Positions 8,800-17,567 of a stretch of 64,000 nucleotides of DNA are shown here, in pieces. Made by a program: the position numbers and the translations under genes. This DNA is from Halomonas daqiaonensis (lineage in GTDB: Bacteria; Pseudomonadota; Gammaproteobacteria; Pseudomonadales; Halomonadaceae). The number at the start of each line of letters is the position of its first letter. The stretch's first letter is position 1. Location of the stretch: contig NZ_FOBC01000004.1 of assembly GCF_900109725.1 (NCBI RefSeq), forward strand, positions 171,764 to 235,763. Reading direction: 5' to 3'. The notes beneath the pieces are model-generated. The model searched no databases. It worked only from the letters and a program-made list of their open reading frames with translations, and was not told the DNA's origin.

Positions 8800-10245
8800 T
8801 TACAGTTCCTGGCTGTCGTCGGCCAGGAAAGTGCGGCCGGCGGCGAAGGCGCCGACGATCACCACGGCGCCGATGGCCGGAATCAGGTAGCCCTCCACCT
8901 GCGGAATGCTGCGTAGGAAGACGAAGGCGACCGCGGCGGGCGCCACGAAGCGTACCAGGAAACGCCAGATGCGGAACCAGCGCTCGTTGGTCCGCATCTC
9001 CTTCATCACCTCGGCGTGGGTCAGCGCCCAGCCGGCGAACAGTGCGATCAAAAGACCGCCCAGCGGCATGAAGATGTTGGTCAGCAGCTCGATGAACGCG
9101 AAGGGACTGCGTCCGAAGAGGGTGTGGAAGAGCGTGCCCTCGGCCCAGAGGTTGAAGCTGAGTACGGTGAGCAGCCCCAGCGCCCAGCTGGCGATGACCA
9201 TGATCGCCACTGCCTGGGGCCGGGTCATGTCGAAACGCTCGACCAGGAAGGCCGCTACCGGCTCGATCAGCGAGATCGAGGAGCTGATCGCCGCACCCAG
9301 CACCAGGATGAAGAAGGCACCGCCGACCAGCGCCCCACCGGGCATCTCGGCGAAGGCCAGCGGCAGGGTGACGAACATCAGCCCCGGGCCCTCGCCGGGA
9401 TCGAGCCCGGCCCCGAAGACCAGCGAGAAGATTGCCAGGCCGGCGACCATGGCTACCGCAGTGTCGACCACGGCGATGGAGAAGGCGGTGCGGGTCAGCG
9501 AGGCTTCGCCGGGCATGTAGGCGCCATAGGCCATGATCGCGCCCATGCCCAGACTCAGAGTGAAGAACGACTGGCCCATGGCCTGCAGCCAGCCTTCAAG
9601 GCTGAGGTCGGCGAGGTTGAAGGTGAACAGGAAGCTGGCCGCGGCGCCCAAGTCGCCGATGATGGCCCCGTAGCTCAGCACCACCAGCAGGATCACGAAC
9701 AGTGAGGGCATCAGCACGCGCAACCCCGCCTCGATGCCCTTGTGGATGCCGAGGCCGACGATCAGTGCCGAAGCGGCGATGAACAGGGTGTGATAGAGCG
9801 TCAGCAGCCCGGGCGAGGCGAGCAGGGCATCGAAGCTCTGTCCCACGCCGGCGGCGTCCACGTCGATCAACGCACCGGTGAACATCAGTCCGGTGTAGTG
9901 GATCGCCCAGCCGGCGATCACCGAGTAGAAGCTCAGGATCAGGAAGGCCGAGGCGGCACCCAGCCAGCCGATCGACTCCCAGCTCCGCGACGTCTGGTGA
10001 GTACGTGTCAGGAAACGCATGCCCATGATCGGGCTGCATCGGCTGTTGCGCCCCAGCATGATCTCGGCAATCAGGATGGGAATGCCCACCGCGAAGATGG
10101 TCAGGGCATAGATCAGGATGAAGGCCCCGCCGCCGTTCTCGCCGGTCAGATAGGGAAAGCGCCAGAGATTGCCGAGCCCGACGGCCGAGCCGACGGCAGC
10201 GAGCAGGAAGGTGCCCTTGTGGGTCCAGACGTTGTGCGTGCTCAT
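8800..10245 (-). CDS. Sodium-dependent transporter (NSS/SNF family)
   Basis: 481 aa from the ATG at 10245; the longer frame (to 10302) adds 19 non-membrane residues without a better ribosome site. The N-terminus (THKGTFLLAAVGSAVGLGNL, WRFPYLTGENGGGAF) carries the Na1/Na2 and substrate region of LeuT-type transporters, and the rest is about 11-12 membrane helices. Bacterial NSS proteins take up amino acids such as Leu, Trp or Tyr with Na+. It is the first gene of the liv operon, suggesting that sodium-coupled and ATP-driven uptake of related amino acids are expressed together. The substrate is not determined. Confidence 0.88.
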   Translation of the reverse strand: MSTHNVWTHKGTFLLAAVGSAVGLGNLWRFPYLTGENGGGAFILIYALTIFAVGIPILIAEIMLGRNSRCSPIMGMRFLTRTHQTSRSWESIGWLGAASAFLILSFYSVIAGWAIHYTGLMFTGALIDVDAAGVGQSFDALLASPGLLTLYHTLFIAASALIVGLGIHKGIEAGLRVLMPSLFVILLVVLSYGAIIGDLGAAASFLFTFNLADLSLEGWLQAMGQSFFTLSLGMGAIMAYGAYMPGEASLTRTAFSIAVVDTAVAMVAGLAIFSLVFGAGLDPGEGPGLMFVTLPLAFAEMPGGALVGGAFFILVLGAAISSSISLIEPVAAFLVERFDMTRPQAVAIMVIASWALGLLTVLSFNLWAEGTLFHTLFGRSPFAFIELLTNIFMPLGGLLIALFAGWALTHAEVMKEMRTNERWFRIWRFLVRFVAPAAVAFVFLRSIPQVEGYLIPAIGAVVIVGAFAAGRTFLADDSQEL

Positions 10246-10373
10246 GGGGATCCAGGATTGTCTTGGTGGGCCTTGTGGGCCTGCCCCGCGACTTTGCGGC
10301 ACAAGCCCCCTTCCTGGCTAGTAGACCTGCGTTTAGGGGGCGTTGGCGGAGACGATGGTATCCGTGCGCTGAA

Positions 10374-10691
10374 TCACTCCTTGTCGTCCTCGGCGTCGTC
10401 GGGTTCGGGTTCCAGGGCGCGCTTGTCGTCCGGCAGGCGCACGGTGTCGCCGAGGGCGAGCTTGCCGTGGGACTTGAGGCGTCGGCCGTTGTCCATGGCG
10501 ATGATCGCCGCTACCTCGCCGATGCTGGTGCCCTCGACCCAGGCATCAACCTTCACCCGAACAATGGTGCCTTCGTAGCGGGCCGAAAGGATGTCGCCCT
10601 GCCGGGGCTCGATTCGCTGCTCGGGATCGTTGGCGAAATGTTCCAGCACGCTGTCGCTGCCGGGGGCGTCCCACTCCACGTGCTTGTGCAT
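10374..10691 (-). CDS. Conserved hypothetical protein, small, acidic C-terminus
   Basis: 105 aa with a good ribosome site (AAGGAG) before the ATG at 10691. Residues ~30-55 (QGDILSARYEGTIVRVKVDAWV) are predicted beta-rich. The last 20 residues are almost all Asp/Glu/Lys/Pro. There is no signal peptide, membrane segment, cysteine or known catalytic motif. It lies alone between typA and the NSS-liv operon on the same strand. I do not recognise the family; the strong ribosome site and amino acid bias typical of the host make it a likely real gene. Confidence 0.65.
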   Translation of the reverse strand: MHKHVEWDAPGSDSVLEHFANDPEQRIEPRQGDILSARYEGTIVRVKVDAWVEGTSIGEVAAIIAMDNGRRLKSHGKLALGDTVRLPDDKRALEPEPDDAEDDKE

Positions 10692-10778
10692 GGTGGCTCT
10701 CCTTGGGTAAGGGGAATACAGCCTCCAGCATAGCCGTCGACGCCGTGAACGACAGTACGCTGCGGGCGTAAACGAAAG

Positions 10779-10798
10779 AGCCCGCCTGGTGGCGGGCT
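10779..10798 (-). terminator. Rho-independent terminator of typA
   Basis: An 8-bp GC-rich stem (AGCCCGCC/GGCGGGCT) with a 4-base loop begins about 25 bases after the typA stop. On the minus strand it is followed by CTTTCGTT. Confidence 0.8.
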
Positions 10799-10821
10799 TC
10801 TCTGCGCTGGCGCGAGGGACG

Positions 10822-12648
10822 TTATTTCTTGCCGGCGCGCTTGCGATCGTTCTCGGTCAGGTGCTTCTTGCGCAAGCGGATGTGGTGCGGGGTGATCTCG
10901 ACCAGCTCGTCGTCATCGAGGAATTCGATGGCCTGCTCGAGGCTGAACTTCACCGGTGGGGTGAGGACGATGTTCTCGTCGTTGCCCGAGGCGCGCATGT
11001 TGTCGAGCTTCTTGCCCTTGGTAGGGTTGACCACCATGTCGTTGGCGCGGTTGTTGATGCCGATCAGCATGCCCTCGTAGACCTCGGTGCCGTGGTCGAT
11101 GATCAGCTTGCCACGCTCCTGCAGGGCATAGAGGGCATAGGCCAGGGCCTTGCCGGAGACCATGGAGACCAGTACGCCGTTGCGGCGCTCGATGGAGGCA
11201 TCGGGCTTGAGCGGGCCGTAGTGGTCGAAGCGGCTGGTGAGGATGCCGGTGCCGGAGGTCAGGGTCAGGAACTGGCCACGAAAGCCGATCAGCCCGCGGG
11301 CGGGGATCATGAAGTCCAGGCGCACGCGGCCCTTGCCGTCCGGGTTCATGTTGAGCAGCTCGCCCTTGCGATAGCCCAGCTCCTCCATGATCGCGCCCTG
11401 GTGCTGCTCCTCGCAGTCGATGATCACTTCCTCGTAGGGCTCCTGCTTCTCTCCATCGATCTCGCGGATGATCACCTCGGGACGCCCAACGGCGAGCTCG
11501 AAGCCCTCGCGACGCATGGACTCGATCAGCACCGAGAGGTGCAGCTCCCCGCGCCCGGAGACCTTGAACTTCTCCGGGGTCTCGCCCTGCTCCACGCGCA
11601 GCGCCACGTTGTGGATCAGTTCCTGTTCGAGCCGGTCCTTGATGTTGCGGCTGGTGACGAACTTGCCGTCCTTGCCGGCGAAGGGCGAGTCGTTGACCTG
11701 GAAGCTCATGGAGACGGTGGGCTCGTCCACGGAGAGCGGCGGCAGCGCCTCGACGGCAGCCGGGTCGCACAGGGTGTCGGAGATCGCCAGGCTGTCGATG
11801 CCGGTGATGCAGATGATGTCGCCGGCAGTAGCCTCGTCGGTCTGCACGCGCTCCAGACCCATGTGGGTCATCACCTGGCCGATCTTGCCCTTGCGGGTGT
11901 TGCCTTCCTTGGTGATGACGGTGACCTGCTGGTTGGGCTTGACCGAGCCACGCTTGATGCGGCCCAGGCCGATGACGCCGACATAGCTGTTGTAGTCCAG
12001 TGCGGAGATCTGCATCTGGAAGGGGCCGTCGAGCTCGACCTTGGGCGGCTCGACGATGTCGACGATGGACTGGAACATGGGCGTCATGTCCTCGGCCAGT
12101 TCATCGGGGTCTGGTCCGGCGATGCCGTTTAGCGCCGAGCAGTAGATGATCGGGAAGTCGAGTTGGTCGTCGCTGGCCCCGAGGTTGTCGAACAGGTCGA
12201 AGATCTGGTCGATGACCCAGTCCGGCCGAGCGCCGGGGCGATCGATCTTGTTGACCACGACGATGGGCTTGAGACCCTGGTCGAAGGCTTTCTGGGTGAC
12301 GAAGCGGGTCTGCGGCATGGGGCCGTCGACGGCGTCGACCAGTAGCAGCACGGAGTCGACCATGGACATGACGCGCTCGACCTCGCCACCGAAGTCGGCG
12401 TGTCCGGGCGTGTCGACGATGTTGATGTGGTAGTACTGGCCGTCGGGGCCTTGCCAGCGGATCGCCGTGTTCTTGGCCAGGATGGTGATGCCGCGTTCCT
12501 TCTCCTGGTCATTGGAGTCCATGATGCGCTCCTGCCCCTCGGCCTTGCGGTCGAGAGTACCGGACTGGCTGAGCAGTTTGTCGACCAGGGTGGTCTTGCC
12601 ATGGTCGACGTGAGCGATGATGGCGATGTTGCGAAGGTTATCGATCAC
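10822..12648 (-). CDS. typA: Translational GTPase TypA/BipA
   Basis: 608 aa, matching the usual 605-610, when started at the GTG at 12648 (sequence [20 protein letters not shown]). AGGAT lies upstream at a suitable distance. ATG starts further upstream (12681, 12822) would add residues absent from the family. Motifs: G1 AHVDHGKT, G3 DTPGHADF, G4 NKID, then EF-G-like domains II, III and V and the TypA C-terminal domain. It is a ribosome-associated GTPase needed for growth at low temperature and under stress in other gammaproteobacteria. It is monocistronic, with a terminator at 10779-10798. Confidence 0.95.
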   Translation of the reverse strand: MIDNLRNIAIIAHVDHGKTTLVDKLLSQSGTLDRKAEGQERIMDSNDQEKERGITILAKNTAIRWQGPDGQYYHINIVDTPGHADFGGEVERVMSMVDSVLLLVDAVDGPMPQTRFVTQKAFDQGLKPIVVVNKIDRPGARPDWVIDQIFDLFDNLGASDDQLDFPIIYCSALNGIAGPDPDELAEDMTPMFQSIVDIVEPPKVELDGPFQMQISALDYNSYVGVIGLGRIKRGSVKPNQQVTVITKEGNTRKGKIGQVMTHMGLERVQTDEATAGDIICITGIDSLAISDTLCDPAAVEALPPLSVDEPTVSMSFQVNDSPFAGKDGKFVTSRNIKDRLEQELIHNVALRVEQGETPEKFKVSGRGELHLSVLIESMRREGFELAVGRPEVIIREIDGEKQEPYEEVIIDCEEQHQGAIMEELGYRKGELLNMNPDGKGRVRLDFMIPARGLIGFRGQFLTLTSGTGILTSRFDHYGPLKPDASIERRNGVLVSMVSGKALAYALYALQERGKLIIDHGTEVYEGMLIGINNRANDMVVNPTKGKKLDNMRASGNDENIVLTPPVKFSLEQAIEFLDDDELVEITPHHIRLRKKHLTENDRKRAGKK

Positions 12649-12784
12649 GACGGGATCCTGCTGACAAAATTGGGGCCGCATTATAGGGGCAGGGTGATGA
12701 CGGCTACCAGCCTTGTCGCCTTTTATCTTGCCGTGCCATGGGATATCAGTGACTTGGCAGCCTTTCCGTTTGACCATCCATGTC

Positions 12785-13324
12785 TCAAGCCACGACGATT
12801 GTGATCCTGGCATGGCAGGCACGCAGACGCTCGATCAGGTCGGGCACAGCCTCGGTGTCGAGTGCCGGGTCGCAGCCTCCGATGCGCTCGAACCAGGTCC
12901 GCGAGACGCAGAGGGTGTCAGCAGGCGTCTGGTGGCGTAGACGTTGCCAGAGTTGTATCAGTCGGCTAGTGCTCGCCGTAGCCAACACCACGGCGTCCCA
13001 GCTGTGTTGCTCTATGTCAGTCAGCGATTTCTTGAGCCAGCCGGCGGGGATGGCGCGCCCCTGGGCCGGGAATAGCAGGGCCTGTCCCTGACTGTGGGCC
13101 GCGGCCATGTTTAAGCGATCCCCCAGCGGGGTGCCTTCTGTGGTCACGAGGCACGCATTGTGTCCTCTTGTCAAGCGCACCAGGCGCGGGTCTTTAGTGT
13201 CGTCGGCAAGCATTACTTGCACCCGCAGGTCGCGCCGTTGGCGGAGTGGTCTCAAGGCCGCCAGGCGGCGGGGGAGGCCGGAACCCGCGGAGCGGGCATC
13301 GAGGAGAATGCTGCAGGCGATCAT
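12785..13324 (-). CDS. Hypothetical protein, GT-A glycosyltransferase-like
   Basis: 179 aa from the ATG at 13324 (GGAG upstream); the frame continues to 13507 but that part is Arg-rich and probably untranslated. The core (VQVMLADDTKDPRL, GDRLNMAAAHSQGQALLFP, CVSRTWFERIGGCDPAL) resembles the TIGR04283/GT2-like fold: a DxD-like ADD, a stretch resembling G-(x)-N-x-G-A, and the late F-x-x-I-G-G-x-D motif. It lacks the clear DxD plus catalytic Asp spacing of active family 2 enzymes and is shorter (usual ~220), so it may be degenerate or non-catalytic. Its neighbours (typA, glnA) give no clue. Confidence 0.55.
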   Translation of the reverse strand: MIACSILLDARSAGSGLPRRLAALRPLRQRRDLRVQVMLADDTKDPRLVRLTRGHNACLVTTEGTPLGDRLNMAAAHSQGQALLFPAQGRAIPAGWLKKSLTDIEQHSWDAVVLATASTSRLIQLWQRLRHQTPADTLCVSRTWFERIGGCDPALDTEAVPDLIERLRACHARITIVVA

Positions 13325-13547
13325 TCTCGTACTGGCTCCAGTGGTGGGTCGTGCCCGGGTCGGGCTGATATGGCGCCATTTCCAGAACCCGCGCCTCACC
13401 GGCCTGCGCCGCCATGTAAGTGAGTGTAGTTTTTGGTTGTAAAGCGTATCAATGAGGCGCCGGACTGATATTTCTTCGCACGAGACATGACATTTTGGCC
13501 GCCTCAAGCATGAGGTGCGCCATCAGCGGTCTAGGGGTGTGGAAGCA

Positions 13548-13564
13548 CGTGCCAAGATGGTGCG
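13548..13564. promoter_or_regulatory. Candidate NtrC box 1 (glnA)
   Basis: CGTGCCAAGATGGTGCG fits the TGCACCA-N3-TGGTGCA consensus well in the right half and partly in the left. Its centre is ~197 bases before the predicted sigma-54 start. Confidence 0.55.
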
Positions 13565-13578
13565 CAGGAGGCTGATTG

Positions 13579-13595
13579 TGCACTTTAATGGTGCA
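13579..13595. promoter_or_regulatory. NtrC box 2 (glnA)
   Basis: TGCACTTTAATGGTGCA is a near-perfect NtrC enhancer site: the right half is exact and the left half differs at two bases. It is centred ~166 bases upstream of the predicted start, a typical enhancer distance. Confidence 0.8.
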
Positions 13596-13630
13596 ATGAG
13601 GCGCGCAACATCCCCGCTCCCCGCGTCGAC

Positions 13631-13647
13631 ATGCCGATGTTGGTGCA
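13631..13647. promoter_or_regulatory. Candidate NtrC box 3 (glnA)
   Basis: The right half TGGTGCA is exact, the left half is weak. It is centred ~114 bases upstream of the predicted start, which is where E. coli glnA has its second strong site. Confidence 0.5.
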
Positions 13648-13725
13648 AGGTGTGTCCGGCGTGGAGGAGATAAAATTCTGTTAAATCAATAGAATGTGGA
13701 ATGGGTGGCATAGATCGGTGCAAAA

Positions 13726-13742
13726 CTGGCACGCTGCCTGCA
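13726..13742 (+). promoter_or_regulatory. Sigma-54 promoter of glnA
   Basis: CTGGCACGCTGCCTGCA matches the -24/-12 consensus, with GG and GC separated by exactly 10 bases. Transcription should begin near 13753, giving a leader of about 130 bases before the glnA ATG. Confidence 0.85.
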
Positions 13743-13882
13743 TTGCTTTGGGCAGTGCCATGCTCGTGCATGGCGGCCGTGGGCAGCGCTGCTGCGGCGT
13801 GCTACAACACGTGCTGGGATCGCCAGTGCCATTGCTTTACATCAGCCCAACCTTTCGAGCCTAGCTCACAGTGGAGGACATC

Positions 13883-15289
13883 ATGTCTGCCAAGACTCTC
13901 GCCCTGATTGAAGAACACGACATTACGTGGGTCGACCTGCGCTTCACCGATACCCGTGGCAAGGAGCAGCACGTCACCATCCCGGCCCGTGACGTCGACG
14001 AAGAATTTTTCGAGAACGGCCAGATGTTCGACGGTTCCTCCATCTCCGGCTGGAAGGGCATCAATGAGTCGGACATGATCCTGCGCCCCGAGGACGGTAC
14101 CGCCTTCCTCGACCCCTTCACCGAAGATGCCACCCTGGTGCTGCGCTGCGATATCATCGAGCCGGCCACCATGCAGGGCTACGAGCGTGACCCGCGTTCC
14201 ATCGCCAAGCGTGCCGAGGCCTATCTGCAGTCCTCCGGCCTGGGCGATACCGCCTTCTTCGGTCCGGAGCCCGAGTTCTTCATCTTCGACGAGGTGCACT
14301 GGAAGTCCGATATCGAGGGCTCCATGTACAAGATCACCTCCGAAGAGGGTGCCTGGTCCACCGATCGTCAGGTCGAGGGCGGCAACCTAGGGCACCGTCC
14401 GCGCGTCAAGGGCGGCTACTTCCCGGTTCCGCCGGTGGATAGCTTCCATGACATCCGTGGTGCCATGTGCAACACCCTGGAGGCCATCGGCCAGACCGTC
14501 GAGGTGCACCACCACGAAGTGTCGAATGCCGGCCAGAACGAGATCGGCGTCAAGTTCAACACCCTGGTCAAGAAGGCCGATGAGCTTCAGGAAATGAAGT
14601 ACGTGGTGCACAACGTCGCTCACGCCTTCGGCAAGACCGCCACCTTCATGCCCAAGCCGCTGGTCGGCGACAACGGCAGTGGCATGCACGTCCACCAGTC
14701 CTTCTGGAAGGAAGGTGTCAATCAGTTCGCCGGTGACGAATACGCCGGTCTCTCCGAGATGGCGCTTTATTACATTGGTGGCATCATCAAGCACGCTCGC
14801 GCCCTGAACGCCTTCGCCAACGCTTCCACCAACTCCTACAAGCGTCTGGTGCCGGGCTTCGAGGCACCGGTGATGCTGGCTTACAGCGCCCGCAACCGCT
14901 CCGCGTCGCTGCGCATTCCCTACACCGCCAGCCCCAAGGGCAAGCGTGTCGAGCTGCGCTTCCCGGACCCGACCGCCAACCCCTACCTGTGCTTCGCGGC
15001 GATGCTGATGGCCGGCATCGACGGCATCAAGAACAAGATCCACCCCGGCGACGCCATGGACAAGAACCTCTATGACCTGCCGCCGGAAGAGGGCAAGTCC
15101 GTGCCGACCGTGGCCCATAGCCTCGATCAGGCCCTGGAGGCGCTGGATGCCGATCGCGACTTCCTTACCGAGGGTGGCGTGTTCACCGACGAAATGATCG
15201 ATGCCTACATCGAGTTGCTCAGCGAGGACGTGGAGCGCATCCGCATGACCACGCATCCGATCGAGTTCGACATGTACTACAGCTGCTGA
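13883..15289 (+). CDS. glnA: Glutamine synthetase, type I
   Basis: 468 aa, the standard GSI length. The start is the ATG at 13883 ([11 protein letters not shown]) with GTGGAGGA just upstream, not the GTG at 13871 that overlaps this site. Beta-Grasp domain ~15-100, catalytic domain with [12 protein letters not shown], the [10 protein letters not shown] metal/ATP region, [14 protein letters not shown], and Tyr in [10 protein letters not shown], the adenylylation site of the GSI-beta class, so GlnE control is expected. It converts glutamate plus ammonia to glutamine in the cytoplasm. Expression is probably NtrC/sigma-54 driven. A strong terminator follows at 15343. Confidence 0.98.
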   Translation: MSAKTLALIEEHDITWVDLRFTDTRGKEQHVTIPARDVDEEFFENGQMFDGSSISGWKGINESDMILRPEDGTAFLDPFTEDATLVLRCDIIEPATMQGYERDPRSIAKRAEAYLQSSGLGDTAFFGPEPEFFIFDEVHWKSDIEGSMYKITSEEGAWSTDRQVEGGNLGHRPRVKGGYFPVPPVDSFHDIRGAMCNTLEAIGQTVEVHHHEVSNAGQNEIGVKFNTLVKKADELQEMKYVVHNVAHAFGKTATFMPKPLVGDNGSGMHVHQSFWKEGVNQFAGDEYAGLSEMALYYIGGIIKHARALNAFANASTNSYKRLVPGFEAPVMLAYSARNRSASLRIPYTASPKGKRVELRFPDPTANPYLCFAAMLMAGIDGIKNKIHPGDAMDKNLYDLPPEEGKSVPTVAHSLDQALEALDADRDFLTEGGVFTDEMIDAYIELLSEDVERIRMTTHPIEFDMYYSC

Positions 15290-15342
15290 TCGTGCCCGGA
15301 CCTTCCGGTCCGGTGTGGTTCATCACCACAGTGTTGAGCGAA

Positions 15343-15372
15343 GAAGGGGTTCCGCCATGGCGGAACCCCTTC
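15343..15372 (+). terminator. Rho-independent terminator of glnA
   Basis: A perfect stem of 12-14 bp (GAAGGGGTTCCG and its complement), with a 2-6 base loop depending on how the top pairs, is followed by CTTTCG. It begins ~54 bases after the glnA stop, separating it from the DUF4124 gene. Confidence 0.88.
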
Positions 15373-15453
15373 CTTTCGTACACTATCCAAGAAGCGATGA
15401 TGCAATATCATGGCCGTTGCCGTCAGGCGGCGGCAACCACGCAGGGGGTAGGC

Positions 15454-16050
15454 ATGAACAAGGTACTCGTGATCCTGGCGCTGGGGCTCTCGGTCAGCCT
15501 CGTGGCCCAGGCTCAGACCATCTACCGCACCACCGACGCCCAGGGCAACGTGGTGTTTACCGACAACCCCGAGCGCGGCGGCGAGGAAGTCGACCTCGAT
15601 CCACTCACGGTGGTGCCCAGCCGGGGCGATGTCCGCGAGGCGGAGTCGCCGGCCGTGATCAATGGTGGCGACAGCGGGAGTAGTGGCGGGACCTCAGCCG
15701 GTGCGGGGCAACCCTTCATGCCTTATGACAGCTTCAGCCTCCTCTCGCCGGATCAAGAGGAGACCTTGCCCACCGGGGCCGCCGGCAACGTCCGGGTGAC
15801 CCTGGGCATCGAGCCGGACCTGCGCGAGGATCATCGTGTGCGTCTGCTGGTGGACGGCAGGATCAGCCAGACTGCCATGCATACCGATACCTTCATGCTC
15901 AACAACCTGAATCGCGGGGAGCACGTGCTGCAGGCCGAGCTGCTGGATGCAAGTGGGGCAGTGCGACATCGCACGTCCCCGGTGACCCTTTACGTGCAGC
16001 GGGCAAGCGTCAACCTGCCCCAGAACCCCAACAATCCGTCCAACAATTAG
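15454..16050 (+). CDS. DUF4124 domain-containing exported protein
   Basis: 198 aa from the ATG at 15454 (GGGGGTA upstream; signal peptide to about residue 20, SLVAQA). Residues ~20-55 (TIYRTTDAQGNVVFTDNPERG) are the DUF4124 domain, a short WW-like periplasmic domain common beside glnA-ntrBC in Halomonas and Pseudomonas. A Gly/Ser-rich linker (~70-90) leads to a beta-sandwich-like C-terminal part (NVRVTLGIEPDL, HRVRLLVDGR, RGEHVLQAELLDASG). The function is unknown; neighbouring ntrBC suggests only positional association. The reading frame stays open for 85 codons past its TAG stop (see the next entry). Confidence 0.85.
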   Translation: MNKVLVILALGLSVSLVAQAQTIYRTTDAQGNVVFTDNPERGGEEVDLDPLTVVPSRGDVREAESPAVINGGDSGSSGGTSAGAGQPFMPYDSFSLLSPDQEETLPTGAAGNVRVTLGIEPDLREDHRVRLLVDGRISQTAMHTDTFMLNNLNRGEHVLQAELLDASGAVRHRTSPVTLYVQRASVNLPQNPNNPSNN

Positions 16051-16308
16051 CTGCCCCCTCGCCGGCCACATCGGCCGCTGTGTCCGGACGGTAGCCACAG
16101 GCCCTGTCGCGAGCCTCAGCCTCGTGACGAGGGCAGCTTCGATGCCTTCGATCATGCCGACCGGGTGAGCGAGGGCAGCGCCTTCAACTATCTGGAGCGA
16201 CTGCGCGACGGCGAGGCTCCGCATCATCCCGATGCCGGTCGGAATGCACCGACATACCCGCCCCACCGCCATCCTTCCCGCGACTTCCGTCCCCCGGCGT
16301 CGCGCTGA
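16051..16308 (+). pseudogene. In-frame open extension after the DUF4124 stop, possible remnant
   Basis: After the TAG at 16048 the same frame continues for 85 codons to a TGA at 16306. The first ~30 codons are Pro/Arg-rich and look non-coding, but ~16132-16230 (GSFDAFDHADRVSEG, FNYLERLRDGEAPHHPD) look protein-like. It could be the decayed tail of a longer DUF4124 protein or of a second gene. No start codon with a ribosome site is visible inside. Confidence 0.25.
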
Positions 16309-16520
16309 CCGTCCTGCTCGTATTGCATCCCCGCGGCACGACAATCGGCAGTCCGCGCCATTCTGCACTAAAATGGTGCGCAATTCGGGTGCGGCCCTGC
16401 CCCGATAAGGCGCCATGACGTGCCCCGTAGGATGGCGCGCTTCTTGCAGCATGTCTTGAAAGACACGTCTTGAGAGTGCCTCCCGAGGGAGGCCACAACC
16501 GGACCGGGCAGGACCTTTTC
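16309..16520. other. Leader/promoter region of ntrBC
   Basis: About 210 bases with no gene. It contains an NtrC box (16363-16379) and a small palindrome, TGTCTT-GA-AAGACA, at 16452-16465, whose GTCTTGA unit recurs at 16467-16473. No clear -35/-10 pair stands out. Confidence 0.6.
16363..16379. promoter_or_regulatory. NtrC box upstream of ntrB
   Basis: TGCACTAAAATGGTGCG differs from TGCACCA-N3-TGGTGCA at two positions. It lies ~150 bases before the ntrB start, like the NtrC repressor site before glnL (ntrB) in enteric bacteria, suggesting autoregulation of ntrBC. Confidence 0.75.
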
Positions 16521-17567
16521 ATGTACCAACGCTTGATGGAACACCTCACCACGGCGGTGCTGCTGCTCGACGGCGAGCTGCGGCTGCGCTGGATGAATCC
16601 GGCCGCCGAGGCGCTGCTGGCGATCAGCCTGAGTCGCCTCAAGGGGCTGCCTCTGCCATCCCTGGTGGACGGTGGGAAGGAAATCGGCGAGCTGCTGGCC
16701 AAGGCTCGCGACGAATTTCACCCTTTCACCCAACGCGAGGCGCGCCTGACCCTGGCCACTGGCGAGATGCTGACCGTGGACTACACCGTCTCACCGCTTT
16801 CACCCGACGAGCTGCTGCTGGAGGTGGAGCCCCGTGATCGGCTGCTGCGCATCTCCAGGGAAGAAGCGCTGCAGACCCGCCAGGAGACCATCAAGGTACT
16901 CGCACGGGGCCTGGCCCACGAGGTCAAGAATCCACTGGGCGGTATCCGCGGCGCGGCCCAGCTACTGGAGCGTGACCTCGACGATCCCGGCCTGCAGGAG
17001 TTCACCCATATCATCATCGAAGAGGTCGACCGGCTGCGTGATCTGGTCGATTCCATGTTGGGGCCCAACCGGGTGATACGCCACGAGCCACTCAATATCC
17101 ACAAGGTACTGGAGCGGGTCCGCGCTCTGCTGATCGTCGAGCATCCGGGCGTTTGGATCAAGCGCGACTATGATCCCAGCTTGCCGGACCTGTCCGGTGA
17201 TGAATCGCAGCTGATCCAGGCCGTGCTCAACGTGGCGCGCAATGCGGTGGAGGCCATGACCGAGGCTGGCATTGCCTCGCCGAGGCTCACGCTGTGCACC
17301 CGGGCCCGCCGCCAGTTCACCCTGGGGGCCGAGTGCCACCGGCTGGTCTGTGAGGTGGCGATTGTCGACAACGGCCCGGGCATTCCTGCGTCGCTGCGCG
17401 AGACCCTCTTCTACCCCATGGTTTCCGGGCGTGCCGAGGGCAGTGGCCTGGGGCTCTCCATCGCGCAGTCGATCCTGCACCAGCACCATGGGCTGATCGA
17501 GTGCGTGTCCGAACCCGGCCATACCCAATTCCGACTGCTGATTCCGCTGGAGAAGCGCCATGACTGA
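16521..17567 (+). CDS. ntrB: Nitrogen regulation sensor histidine kinase NtrB
   Basis: 348 aa from the ATG at 16521 (AGGA upstream). N-terminal PAS domain (~5-110, LLLDGELRLRWMNPAAEALL), no membrane segments, so cytosolic. H-box RGLAHEVKNPLGG with the phospho-accepting His (~residue 134), N-box NVARNAVEAM, G1 DNGPGIP, G2 EGSGLGLSIAQS. It should be controlled by the PII protein and phosphorylate or dephosphorylate NtrC. It overlaps ntrC by 8 bases. Confidence 0.95.
   Translation: MYQRLMEHLTTAVLLLDGELRLRWMNPAAEALLAISLSRLKGLPLPSLVDGGKEIGELLAKARDEFHPFTQREARLTLATGEMLTVDYTVSPLSPDELLLEVEPRDRLLRISREEALQTRQETIKVLARGLAHEVKNPLGGIRGAAQLLERDLDDPGLQEFTHIIIEEVDRLRDLVDSMLGPNRVIRHEPLNIHKVLERVRALLIVEHPGVWIKRDYDPSLPDLSGDESQLIQAVLNVARNAVEAMTEAGIASPRLTLCTRARRQFTLGAECHRLVCEVAIVDNGPGIPASLRETLFYPMVSGRAEGSGLGLSIAQSILHQHHGLIECVSEPGHTQFRLLIPLEKRHD

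Larger units (their letters stand above)
13325..13882. other. Regulatory intergenic region upstream of glnA
   Basis: 558 bases without a supported gene. The left part (13325-13507) is an Arg-rich in-frame extension of the minus-strand hypothetical gene. From ~13540 to 13745 it holds three NtrC-box-like sites and a sigma-54 promoter, followed by an untranslated leader of about 130 bases. A short plus-strand frame at 13701-13907 has no ribosome site and overlaps glnA, so I treat it as noise. Confidence 0.8.

Noticed and set aside
13701..13907. A 68-codon plus-strand frame covering the glnA promoter and start
   Set aside because: No ribosome site, overlaps the sigma-54 promoter and the glnA start in another frame.
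14387..15256. A 289-codon open frame antisense to glnA
   Set aside because: It lies wholly inside glnA, has no ribosome site and reads as compositionally biased noise.
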